Source: Selenomonas sp. FOBRC6
Lineage (GTDB): Bacteria; Bacillota; Negativicutes; Selenomonadales; Selenomonadaceae
Direction of reading: 5' to 3'
NCBI RefSeq assembly: GCF_000286455.1
Contig: NZ_ALKG01000090.1
Coordinates: 1-52,897 of the forward strand
Length of the DNA: 52,897 bases
Made by a program: the position numbers and the translations under genes. Of this stretch, positions 1-7,289 are shown piece after piece. The notes beneath the pieces were generated by a model, which had not been told where the DNA came from, did not search any database, and saw only the letters and a program-made list of their open reading frames with translations. The stretch's first letter is position 1; every line of letters begins with the position of its first letter.

Positions 1-46
1 GAACGTTTGCGTAACGAGGCGTTTGCGTGAAGTATGCAAGTATTCA

Positions 47-523
47 CTATACGCGCTCTATGCCCGCAATGGCATAGGCAGACATCCCTTCTCCGCTGCC
101 CGTGAACCCGAGCCGCTCCTCCGTCGTCGCCTTGACGTTGACATCCCCCGCCGCAATCCCGAGCATGCGCGCGATATTGTCGCGCATCTGAGGAATATAT
201 GGCAGGAGCTTCGGCGCCTGTGCCACGACACACGCATCCACATTGCCAATCACATAGCCCTCGGCGCGCACGAGCCGTGCCACCTCCTCGAGGAGCTTGC
301 CGCTGTCCGCGCCCTTAAAGAGCTCATCCGTATCCGGAAAATGCCTGCCGATATCCCCGAGCGCAGCCGCACCGAGCAGCGCGTCCGAGATCGCATGGAG
401 CAGCACATCTGCATCCGAATGCCCGAGCAACCCCTTTTCATACGGTACATCCACACCACCGAGGATGAGCTTGCGCCCCTCGACAAGTCTATGAACATCA
501 TAGCCGATGCCAAACCGCGTCAT
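47..523 (-). CDS. ispF: 2-C-methyl-D-erythritol 2,4-cyclodiphosphate synthase
   Basis: Cytosolic enzyme of the MEP isoprenoid pathway: it cyclises CDP-methylerythritol 2-phosphate to the 2,4-cyclodiphosphate and releases CMP. The 158 residues match the usual family length. Visible motifs are GYDVHRL at the N-terminus (metal-binding Asp and His), [19 protein letters not shown] with the third metal-binding His, and [10 protein letters not shown] near the C-terminus. Its start codon overlaps the ispD stop by four bases (ATGA, 520-523), so the two are translationally coupled in the order PIN-TRAM gene, ispD, ispF. The TAG stop is at 47-49, close to the left edge, and no terminator is visible in the remaining 46 bases. 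Function is secure from the family motifs. Confidence 0.97.
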   Translation of the reverse strand: MTRFGIGYDVHRLVEGRKLILGGVDVPYEKGLLGHSDADVLLHAISDALLGAAALGDIGRHFPDTDELFKGADSGKLLEEVARLVRAEGYVIGNVDACVVAQAPKLLPYIPQMRDNIARMLGIAAGDVNVKATTEERLGFTGSGEGMSAYAIAGIERV

Positions 524-1290
524 TCTCCCTCTCCCTTCCGCCGCCGCACGACGCCGCCGAGCAGGCGCTTCGCCTCGTGTACGGCGGTTTTCATCAGTTC
601 TCCCGCACCCATATCATTGCGCAGAATCGCCTCCGCAACCACCATGTCCTCGGGCGTCGTCACCTTGATATTGCTGTACTCTCCCTTGACAATATGCACG
701 GGCACGCCGATGCGCTCCACAAGGCTCGCGTCGTCCGTCCCGAGAAAGCCATCCTCATCCGCGCGGCGGTTCGCCTCGATCAGAATCTCCTTGCGGAAGC
801 CCTGCGGCGTCTGCACCTGCCAGAGTGTACTGCGCGGCGGCGTCGAGACCACAACGCCGTCCTCCGAGGCAATCTTAATCGTATTCTTCTCCGGCACGGC
901 GACAATCGCCGCCCCCTCCGCGCGCACAACGCGGATCAGCTCCTCAATCGTCTCGCGACGAATCAGGGGGCGCGCCGCATCATGGACGAGCACGACATCA
1001 GCCTCCTCTGAGACGAGGGCAAGTCCATTGCGGATCGAATACTGCCGTTCCGAGCCTCCCTCCACCACGCGCCACGGGGCAAGCCCCTTCACGCGACCGA
1101 GCAGTGCACGCACGGCATCCACCTCATCAGCGCCGACCGCAACGATCAGCTCGCCAACCTCGGGCACCTTGGAAAACGTGAGCAGCGTCCGCAGGAGCAT
1201 GGGCTTTCCTGCAAGCGTCAAAAAGACCTTATTCAGCCCAATCTGCATCCGATGCGCCTGTCCCGCCGCGGGAAAAACCACACTAACCAT
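520..1290 (-). CDS. ispD: 2-C-methyl-D-erythritol 4-phosphate cytidylyltransferase
   Basis: Transfers CMP from CTP to methylerythritol 4-phosphate, two steps before IspF in the MEP pathway. The protein has 256 residues, slightly longer than the usual 225-240 because of a basic tail ending RRRKGEGE. The nucleotide-binding start ([12 protein letters not shown], compare the family AAGxGxRM), the VHDAARPL motif and the TDDASLVE block are all visible. The ATG at 1288-1290 has AGGGGGAA in front of it. It lies 23 bases after the PIN-TRAM gene and overlaps ispF by four bases, so all three probably share one transcript. Confidence 0.96.
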   Translation of the reverse strand: MVSVVFPAAGQAHRMQIGLNKVFLTLAGKPMLLRTLLTFSKVPEVGELIVAVGADEVDAVRALLGRVKGLAPWRVVEGGSERQYSIRNGLALVSEEADVVLVHDAARPLIRRETIEELIRVVRAEGAAIVAVPEKNTIKIASEDGVVVSTPPRSTLWQVQTPQGFRKEILIEANRRADEDGFLGTDDASLVERIGVPVHIVKGEYSNIKVTTPEDMVVAEAILRNDMGAGELMKTAVHEAKRLLGGVVRRRKGEGE

Positions 1291-1313
1291 GCAACATTCC
1301 CCCTGTGTTTGAT

Positions 1314-2462
1314 TTACCGCGTCAGCTTCGCAAAGATCATGCGGCCTGCCGCTGTCTGCAGCGCAGATGTCACCTCCACGGACACGACCTCGTTCATGCA
1401 GCGGAAACCGCCGTCCACAACGATCATCGTGCCGTCGTCGAGATAGGCAAGCCCCTGGCCGTGCTCCTTGCCCGGGCGGACAATCTGCACCGTCATGAGA
1501 TCGCCTGGAATAGCGACCGGCTTCACCGCATTCGAGAGCGCGTTGATGTTCAGCACAGGAACGCCGCGCAGCTGCGCAACCTTGTTCAGGTTGAAATCAT
1601 TCGTGATGATCTTTCCGCCGACCTCCTGCGCGAGCTGGAGCAGCTTGGAATCAACCTCTGCGATGTCCTCAAAGTCCGTCTCCGTGACCTCCACCTTCAT
1701 GCGCGACTCCTTGCGGATCTTTTGCAGGATGTCGAGCCCGCGACGTCCGCGCACGCGCTTCAGCGAGTCAGGAGAGTCTGCGATATGCTGCAGCTCCTCA
1801 AGCACAAAGACCGGAATGAGCAGTGTCCCCTCGAGGAACCCCGTCTCACAGATATCCGCAATGCGCCCGTCGATGATGACGCTCGTATCGAGCAGCTTGT
1901 ACTGCCGATCCCCTTGTGCGGGCTGCACCGAGCTCTGCACGGGAGCGCGCCCCTCGCGCGCACGCGACATATCGCGCAGGAAACGTGGGATGAAGTCAAA
2001 CACCCCCGCGAGCTCCTCCTGCTTGCGCACCATGATGTGGACGCCGAGATAGCCGAGCACAATGCTGAACACGATGGGAATGTAGTCGCCGACAATCGGT
2101 ATCATAGAAAACGCGTCGCCCAAGAGACGCGCAATGATGAGTCCGATAAAAAGTCCGATTGCCCCTGCGATCACATCCCGCGTCGGCATCTTGCCAAGCT
2201 GCCCCTCCACCCACACGGAGAAACGTCTGAGGCGTCCCGTGAAGAATGGCGCGAGCGGATAGCCAATCATGCCGCCGACGAATGTCCCAAAGAGAATGCA
2301 GCAAAGCCCCGCCGGCGAGAGTCCGAGAACCCCCAGCTCGACATGCCAGAACGACGCGGAAAAGTAGCCGCTCACCGTCGGAATCGCAAACTCAAACAGA
2401 GTTCCGCCGACAATCGCCATGATGAGCACAATAAAAAAACGTAAGATACGATCGAATAACAA
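1314..2462 (-). CDS. YacL-type membrane protein with PIN and TRAM domains
   Basis: I call a TTG start at 2460-2462, seven bases after an AAAGGGGG ribosome site. This gives 382 residues beginning at LLFDRILRF, where the family usually begins. The upstream in-frame ATG at 2478-2480 lies inside the ribosome site and is unlikely. Four hydrophobic segments fill roughly residues 1-130. A PIN-type nuclease domain follows (YKLLDTSVIIDGR with the first acidic residues, later IITNDFNLNK). The C-terminus is a TRAM-like RNA-binding domain (GQGLAYLDDGTMIVVDGG). YacL-type proteins commonly precede ispD in Firmicutes, as here. The RNA target is unknown; a membrane-anchored ribonuclease or RNA-binding role is inferred from the domains. 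Confidence 0.9.
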   Translation of the reverse strand: MLFDRILRFFIVLIMAIVGGTLFEFAIPTVSGYFSASFWHVELGVLGLSPAGLCCILFGTFVGGMIGYPLAPFFTGRLRRFSVWVEGQLGKMPTRDVIAGAIGLFIGLIIARLLGDAFSMIPIVGDYIPIVFSIVLGYLGVHIMVRKQEELAGVFDFIPRFLRDMSRAREGRAPVQSSVQPAQGDRQYKLLDTSVIIDGRIADICETGFLEGTLLIPVFVLEELQHIADSPDSLKRVRGRRGLDILQKIRKESRMKVEVTETDFEDIAEVDSKLLQLAQEVGGKIITNDFNLNKVAQLRGVPVLNINALSNAVKPVAIPGDLMTVQIVRPGKEHGQGLAYLDDGTMIVVDGGFRCMNEVVSVEVTSALQTAAGRMIFAKLTR

Positions 2463-2531
2463 ACATTCACCCCCTTTCATTAAAAGTAGACTGTCGAAGC
2501 ATCCCATAAATACATGCTTCTCAACTCTTTC

Positions 2532-2560
2532 AGTATAATAAAAAAAGTTCGCATTGTCAA
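2532..2560 (-). promoter_or_regulatory. Promoter for the PIN-TRAM/ispD/ispF operon
   Basis: Read on the minus strand: TTGACA (2555-2560), 17 bases, TATACT (2532-2537), placing the transcription start about 60 bases before the TTG start at 2462. The -35 box lies inside a perfect palindrome (2553-2578). Confidence 0.75.
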
Positions 2561-2578
2561 AACAGCACTTTTGACAAT
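2553..2578. repeat. Perfect 10-base inverted repeat, possible operator
   Basis: ATTGTCAAAA, six bases, then TTTTGACAAT. The left half contains the -35 box of the minus-strand promoter; the right half supplies a second TTGACA facing the TonB receptor gene. A regulator bound here could affect both divergent operons. No regulator family is assigned. Confidence 0.6.
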
Positions 2579-2601
2579 CTACCTGATAATGAATGTTACT
2601 C

Positions 2602-2629
2602 TTGACATCTATATGTTTTTTCATATAAT
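2602..2629 (+). promoter_or_regulatory. Promoter of the TonB receptor operon
   Basis: TTGACA (2602-2607), 16 bases, TATAAT (2624-2629): near-perfect sigma-70 hexamers about 50 bases before the ATG at 2681. Confidence 0.8.
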
Positions 2630-2647
2630 GATTATGGTATTCATTAT
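2625..2647. promoter_or_regulatory. Fur-like AT-rich operator over the -10 box
   Basis: A perfect 7-base inverted repeat, ATAATGA, nine bases, TCATTAT, overlaps the -10 hexamer and start point. Its composition resembles Fur boxes (GATAATGATAATCATTATC), and its position suits repression. Fur control is inferred, not shown. Confidence 0.45.
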
Positions 2648-2680
2648 TTTTTCATCTCTACAGGAAAGGATTTTCAAGGT

Positions 2681-5122
2681 ATGTCATTCAAAGGAAAATT
2701 ACGTCATGGACGATATGCACTTCTGACCGCTGCCGTACTCGCATGCATCGGTGCGCCGCATGTCTACGCTGCGGAGGATGCTGCGGTTGGGGGCGACAAC
2801 TCAAACGTTTCAACCAAAGATATCCACGTGGAGGTGGACTTCGACAAAGAGATGCTCAAGGAAGCTCCCGAGACAAAGACGATCATCTCCCGTGCCGATC
2901 TTGATCGCAAGGGCGCACGCACGCTCTCGGACGCACTCGCGGCAGAGCAGGATGTCCAGATGGGCACGGACAACATGGGGCGCAAGACCGTCAGCATTCG
3001 CGGCGCCGAGCCGCGCCACACGCTCATCCTCGTCGACGGACGCAGACTGGCGGGAGGTCTCAGCAAGTACTATGGCGCGACAGACGAGGTGAACCGCATC
3101 GGGCTCGATGACATCGACCACATCGAGATCATTCGAGGCTCGGGCACGGCACGCTACGGTGCAGATGCCATTGGCGGTGTCATCAACATCATCACGAAGG
3201 TCTCGCATCGGCAGGGTGTCCGTCTCACGACCGAAGGGTCGTGGATCGATGTGAAGGGACATCAGTACAACCACAGCATCGGCTACTCCACAGGCGACCT
3301 CGGCGGCGGCACCTATATGGACTTCTCCTATGGATGGAGCAAGACCGCGCCCTTCCTCTACGACAACGACGGCACATCCATGCAGTACTATGGCGAACGC
3401 AATCCGATGAGCGCACGTGCCGAGTTTACGATTGGCAAGGATGAGACGATCACCCTCTCGGCAGATCGCCAGACAGAGGACTTGCAGAAAGATACAACGC
3501 TTGGCAGATTTACGCGAGGCAGGGTCATAGATATGGCGGCACTGGAAGATGCGTGGCGCAATAATTTCAGCATTGACTGGAAGAAGCAGACGAACCGCGC
3601 GGACTATCGCGTGCGCCTCTACCAAACGGAACATAATTCCGATGTAACTTATCGTGTTTTTGGCAGAGGAATCCCCTATCATCATTTCTATTTCGATTTT
3701 TTCAATCGTATCGATAACGTTCTCGAGGCATCCGTCGGTGTGATGGCGCACGACAAGCACTATGTGACCGTTGGGGCGGACTATCACGATGAATACGGTG
3801 AGGGAACACGAATCAGTGTTCCGGGACAGACGGCGCGTCAGGAAACGAGATCCTATAGTTTCCCCAACCCAGATGATCCGTCTGATCCGAATAAGCGCTC
3901 CTACACCGGCAATATTTATAATACCTCTCTGAACTACTACAGCGCCTATATCATGGATGACTGGCAGGTCGGCAAGAAGCTGCTCATCATCCCTGCCCTG
4001 CGCTATACGAATCACAGCCACTTCGGCGTGAACGTCTCCCCGTCCATCGGCGCAACGTATAAGGCACGCAACAATGTGCGCTTTAAGACGAACATTGGCA
4101 CGAGCTTCGCGACAGGTGGCATTGCCGAGCTCTACCACGATTGGGAAATGTACGAACCGTCGCTGAATCCCAAGCCACCGATTCGCAATGGCTGGCTGTT
4201 CGAGGGCAATCCCGAACTGAAGCCAGAAAAAGCCCTCAATATGGACATCTCCGTCGAAAAGGACTTCGACAAGAAGACCAGTGCAAAGCTCACCCTCTTC
4301 CGCAACGATTACAAAGACTATATGCAAATCATGTATAACGGAGAGAAGCAGAGCAAAAACCTTTATGGCCGCACCTACTATGATCCACAGGTACGCTATC
4401 CGAGCGTCTACGGATATTATGACTATGATACGCTTGTATCCATGATAGAGTCTGCGCCCAACTGGCAGTACATTGAGGACAATATCATTGATGAAACATC
4501 TATGGTGTCCAATGTGCCTGCTACGGATGATGTCTATACCTACCGGAATATCTCCAAGGCGCGCACGCAGGGCATCGAGGCGGAGGTTACGCATCAGGTT
4601 GCACGCGATTTCAACATTAAGGCGGGCTACACCTACCTTGACGCATACGACCGTCAGACGGGCAAGCGGCTCGAGGGACGCGGTCGCCACATGCTGAATC
4701 TCACAATGACCTACAGCGACCCGAAGAACGGCTGGCGCGCGACATTCTGGGGTGACTATACGCGGAACTACCTCGATATCCGCGACCGCATTATCACAGG
4801 TCGACTGATGGATGCAAACGGAAACACAATTACGGAGACACCTCATTACACGTTCACGAACCCCGAAACAGGTGAGGTCTATCATTTGTTCCCCAACGAA
4901 ACAGATGCCAATACCCATGTAAAAGGCGGTATTCAGCATGACTTCACCCGTGAAAAGCTTGCCCGCGAGAAGAACTACGGTCTGTGGAATCTCATGATCG
5001 AGAAGGACTACCACCACTTCCTCACGTTCTACGCCGGCATCACGAATCTGTTCAACCAATATGATCCATACCTCGGTATGGGTGGGCGCATCTACCGCTT
5101 CGGTATGCGTATGACATTCTAA
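2681..5122 (+). CDS. TonB-dependent outer-membrane receptor
   Basis: An outer-membrane beta-barrel of 813 residues that would import a scarce ligand such as an iron chelate, haem or cobalamin, using energy from TonB. A signal peptide spans about residues 1-30, with likely cleavage after HVYA. The plug domain (about 55-175) contains DALAAEQDVQM, SIRGAEPRHTLILVDGRRL and IEIIRGSGTARYGADAIGG. The barrel runs to a C-terminal Phe (RFGMRMTF), as outer-membrane assembly requires. The ATG follows AGGAAAGGA with ten bases between. It leads an operon with exbB, exbD and tonB. The ligand cannot be read from sequence; the Fur-like palindrome over the promoter suggests iron. Confidence 0.95.
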   Translation: MSFKGKLRHGRYALLTAAVLACIGAPHVYAAEDAAVGGDNSNVSTKDIHVEVDFDKEMLKEAPETKTIISRADLDRKGARTLSDALAAEQDVQMGTDNMGRKTVSIRGAEPRHTLILVDGRRLAGGLSKYYGATDEVNRIGLDDIDHIEIIRGSGTARYGADAIGGVINIITKVSHRQGVRLTTEGSWIDVKGHQYNHSIGYSTGDLGGGTYMDFSYGWSKTAPFLYDNDGTSMQYYGERNPMSARAEFTIGKDETITLSADRQTEDLQKDTTLGRFTRGRVIDMAALEDAWRNNFSIDWKKQTNRADYRVRLYQTEHNSDVTYRVFGRGIPYHHFYFDFFNRIDNVLEASVGVMAHDKHYVTVGADYHDEYGEGTRISVPGQTARQETRSYSFPNPDDPSDPNKRSYTGNIYNTSLNYYSAYIMDDWQVGKKLLIIPALRYTNHSHFGVNVSPSIGATYKARNNVRFKTNIGTSFATGGIAELYHDWEMYEPSLNPKPPIRNGWLFEGNPELKPEKALNMDISVEKDFDKKTSAKLTLFRNDYKDYMQIMYNGEKQSKNLYGRTYYDPQVRYPSVYGYYDYDTLVSMIESAPNWQYIEDNIIDETSMVSNVPATDDVYTYRNISKARTQGIEAEVTHQVARDFNIKAGYTYLDAYDRQTGKRLEGRGRHMLNLTMTYSDPKNGWRATFWGDYTRNYLDIRDRIITGRLMDANGNTITETPHYTFTNPETGEVYHLFPNETDANTHVKGGIQHDFTREKLAREKNYGLWNLMIEKDYHHFLTFYAGITNLFNQYDPYLGMGGRIYRFGMRMTF

Positions 5123-5141
5123 TTATAAAGGAGCAAAACAT

Positions 5142-5765
5142 ATGTCAGGTTTTGAAAGTGCAGTTCACCTCTTTCACAGCGGCGGACTGGTCATGTACCC
5201 CCTTCTGATCCTCTCACTCATCACGCTTGCGATTGCGGTGGAGCGATTCTACTACTACCGCATCAACCGCAAGGGTTCGCGCGTGTTCTTCCATGGGGTC
5301 TACCACGCCGCCATGCAGAAGGACTTTGACACAGTCGGCAAACTCTGCAAGGAGTTCCCCTCCGCCATCAGCCGCATTATCGAGAGCGGCATGGAGAATG
5401 CGGGCACGGAGACCTCGATGAAGGGCGCATTCTCCGACCGTATGTCGATGGAGTCGATCAACTTCCGCCGCTATCTCGACTATCTGAGTGCGATTGTCAC
5501 CATTGCCCCGCTGCTCGGTCTGCTCGGCACGGTCACGGGTATGATCCAGACATTCAGTGTACTCGATGCAGGCGGTGGCGCAGCCGCGATCACGGGCGGT
5601 GTCGGTGAGGCTCTTGTCGCGACGGCATCGGGTCTGTGCGTTGCAATCATTGCGTTCTGCGTCTACACCTATTTCAGCCATCAGCTCGACACGATTGTGA
5701 CGGATACGGAGCGTCTCTGCGCAACGATCGTCACTGCAAAGAAAGAAAGCTGGGATGCAAAATGA
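5142..5765 (+). CDS. exbB: ExbB/TolQ-family proton channel subunit
   Basis: Inner-membrane subunit of the ExbB-ExbD motor, which uses the proton gradient to drive TonB. The 207 residues show the MotA/TolQ/ExbB layout: a first membrane helix near residues 15-32, a cytoplasmic stretch, then two helices in the conserved C-terminal half (IAPLLGLLGTVTGMIQTF and GVGEALVATASGLCVAIIA). AAAGGAG lies eight bases before the ATG. It begins 19 bases after the receptor and its stop overlaps the exbD start (ATGA, 5762-5765). TolQ is the alternative, but the TonB receptor and tonB neighbours favour ExbB. Confidence 0.94.
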   Translation: MSGFESAVHLFHSGGLVMYPLLILSLITLAIAVERFYYYRINRKGSRVFFHGVYHAAMQKDFDTVGKLCKEFPSAISRIIESGMENAGTETSMKGAFSDRMSMESINFRRYLDYLSAIVTIAPLLGLLGTVTGMIQTFSVLDAGGGAAAITGGVGEALVATASGLCVAIIAFCVYTYFSHQLDTIVTDTERLCATIVTAKKESWDAK

Positions 5766-6169
5766 ATTTTAGCAATCATCGACTGAAGAAAAAGCCGGAG
5801 TTCATGATTATCCCGATGATTGACATCATCTTCTTCCTGCTCGTCTTCTTCATGATGAACAGCCTGCAGACGGTCGCGCAGAAGGCGCTCGCCGTCCAGC
5901 TGCCGCAGGCACAGTCTGCGACTGCTCCCGCGCAGCTGCCGATCATCATGACGATTGATGAGGAAGGGCATATCACGATTGACAACAATCCCGTGAGCAT
6001 CACGGAGTCGGCGGCAATCATGAAGCGTCACATGGAGGAGAACCCGAATGCGGCGGTCGTCCTGCAGGCGGACAAGCGCACGGCACACGGTCAGGTGGTC
6101 GCCGTGATGGATATGCTCAAAGGAGCGGGGGTGAAAAAGCTCTCGATAGCCGCAGAACAGAAGGGATAG
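5762..6169 (+). CDS. exbD: ExbD/TolR-family biopolymer transport protein
   Basis: Partner of ExbB in the TonB motor. The ATG at 5762-5764 overlaps the exbB stop by four bases and gives 135 residues, the normal length. A short cytoplasmic N-terminus precedes one membrane helix, PMIDIIFFLLVFFMMNS; its Asp matches the proton-carrying Asp of ExbD. A periplasmic domain follows (VVLQADKRTAHGQVVAVMD). A longer in-frame reading beginning near 5636 runs through exbB and is not a real start. Confidence 0.94.
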   Translation: MNFSNHRLKKKPEFMIIPMIDIIFFLLVFFMMNSLQTVAQKALAVQLPQAQSATAPAQLPIIMTIDEEGHITIDNNPVSITESAAIMKRHMEENPNAAVVLQADKRTAHGQVVAVMDMLKGAGVKKLSIAAEQKG

Positions 6170-6173
6170 ATAT

Positions 6174-6968
6174 ATGGATCAACACCTTTCATGGGGGAAA
6201 GCCTATATCGTCTCTGCTGCTGTTCACCTCGTCATCTTCCTCTTCCTCGCCATCGGGCTTGCGGTCGTTGTCGCCGAAAAGGAGCAGCAGGTCTATGAGA
6301 TCGACCTGCAGGCATCTGATTTCAGTCAGGGCAGCGGACACGAGGGCGGCGGAAGCAGTGAGAGCCTCTTCCCCGAGCCGCTCAAGGCGGAGGAGGTCGC
6401 AAAGCGCGTCGAGACGGTACAGCAGACTGTACCGCCCATCACGCCGACCGAGACGGCAGTCCCAACGCCTGATGCAGTGGATCTTCCAACACCTGCATCA
6501 TCGTCCTCGACCTCTGATTCCTCTGCCCCGCCCTCCACGAGCGCAGGCTCTGCCTCGGGCAGTGGCGACGGCGGCGGGAGCGGCACAGGCTCCGGAACGG
6601 GCAGCGGTGACGGCACGGGCGACGGTCAGGGCGTTGGCTCGGGCTCAGGCGCGGGTCAGGGCTCGGGTAACGGCAATGTCTCCGGCACGGGCAGCGCCCC
6701 CTTCGATACGAACGGATTCTGGGCGGCAGTCAATGCGAACAAGGAATACCCCTACATGGCGATGAAGCGCCGCCTCGAGGGTACGACGACGATTGTCACG
6801 ACGATCAGCGCCTCCGGTGCGATCACGAGCGTCTCCGTCGCCTCCTCCTCGGGACACGGCATGCTTGACGATGCGGCAGTTGCTGCGGCATACGCCGTCG
6901 GCAGCTATCCGAATCCGACCGGCGGAACAGTCTCGGTCACAACAAATGTAAGCTTCAACATACGATAA
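6174..6968 (+). CDS. tonB: TonB-type energy transducer with a Gly/Ser-rich linker
   Basis: Carries energy from ExbB-ExbD to the outer-membrane receptor. An N-terminal membrane anchor spans about residues 9-34. A Pro/Thr-rich stretch (about 85-120) precedes a very Gly/Ser-rich segment (about 122-174). The C-terminal TonB domain (about 180-264) contains EYPYMAMKRRLEGT and ends VTTNVSFNIR. Most TonB proteins span the periplasm with Pro-Glu/Pro-Lys repeats; here much of the spacer is Gly/Ser-rich. It starts four bases after exbD and ends the operon in front of a strong hairpin terminator. Confidence 0.92.
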   Translation: MDQHLSWGKAYIVSAAVHLVIFLFLAIGLAVVVAEKEQQVYEIDLQASDFSQGSGHEGGGSSESLFPEPLKAEEVAKRVETVQQTVPPITPTETAVPTPDAVDLPTPASSSSTSDSSAPPSTSAGSASGSGDGGGSGTGSGTGSGDGTGDGQGVGSGSGAGQGSGNGNVSGTGSAPFDTNGFWAAVNANKEYPYMAMKRRLEGTTTIVTTISASGAITSVSVASSSGHGMLDDAAVAAAYAVGSYPNPTGGTVSVTTNVSFNIR

Positions 6969-7012
6969 AAATACAGGCTGCGATGGAATTTTCCACCACA
7001 GCCTGTATTTTT
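6967..7012. terminator. Two-way terminator between tonB and zapA
   Basis: AAAAATACAGGCTG (6967-6980) pairs perfectly with CAGCCTGTATTTTT (6999-7012). It has A and T tracts on its two sides, so it can end both the tonB operon and the convergent pheST-zapA operon. Confidence 0.88.
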
Positions 7013-7016
7013 GTGC

Positions 7017-7274
7017 TTATTTCTCCTCAAGCAGCTGCACGAGCTCGTCATAGTCCCGCTGCAGCTGCTCATACTCATCCATCATCTGCAGAACGGTGAG
7101 CGCGGCAATGCGCTGCACATCGAAGCTGCGTACCTTCTTCGACATCTCCTTGATCCGGCGGTCGCTCTCCACCGCAAGGCGCTTGAGCCGTTCGGGGTCA
7201 TCCGTCTTGAGCTGATAGGTCTGCCCAAACATCTCGATCACAACCCGCTGGGGCTGCTTCTTCTCCTCTGTCAT
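7017..7274 (-). CDS. zapA: Cell division protein ZapA
   Basis: Small FtsZ-associated protein that bundles FtsZ filaments at the division site. The 85 residues have the ZapA pattern: a beta-rich head (VVIEMFGQTYQLKTDDPERL) and a long coiled coil (ALTVLQMMDEYEQLQRDYDELVQLLEEK). I chose the ATG at 7272-7274, 11 bases behind AAGGGGC; a GTG nine bases upstream is almost inside that ribosome site. It lies 15 bases after pheT, the usual Firmicutes arrangement. Confidence 0.87.
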   Translation of the reverse strand: MTEEKKQPQRVVIEMFGQTYQLKTDDPERLKRLAVESDRRIKEMSKKVRSFDVQRIAALTVLQMMDEYEQLQRDYDELVQLLEEK

Positions 7275-7289
7275 GGCTCTCACCGCCCC

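Noticed and set aside
1-46. Direct repeat GTTTGCGT at the left edge
   Set aside because: Only two short copies are visible and the context is cut by the window edge.
23-1312. Long plus-strand reading frame opposite ispF and ispD
   Set aside because: It is a shadow of two clear genes, has Arg/Pro/Ser-rich composition, and matches no family.
2810-5059. 749-codon minus-strand frame opposite the TonB receptor
   Set aside because: Antisense shadow of a GC-rich gene; no ribosome site and no recognisable domain.
6555-6700. Repeat array or CRISPR-like region within tonB
   Set aside because: The repeats are Gly/Ser codons in a linker; unit length is irregular and there are no spacers.
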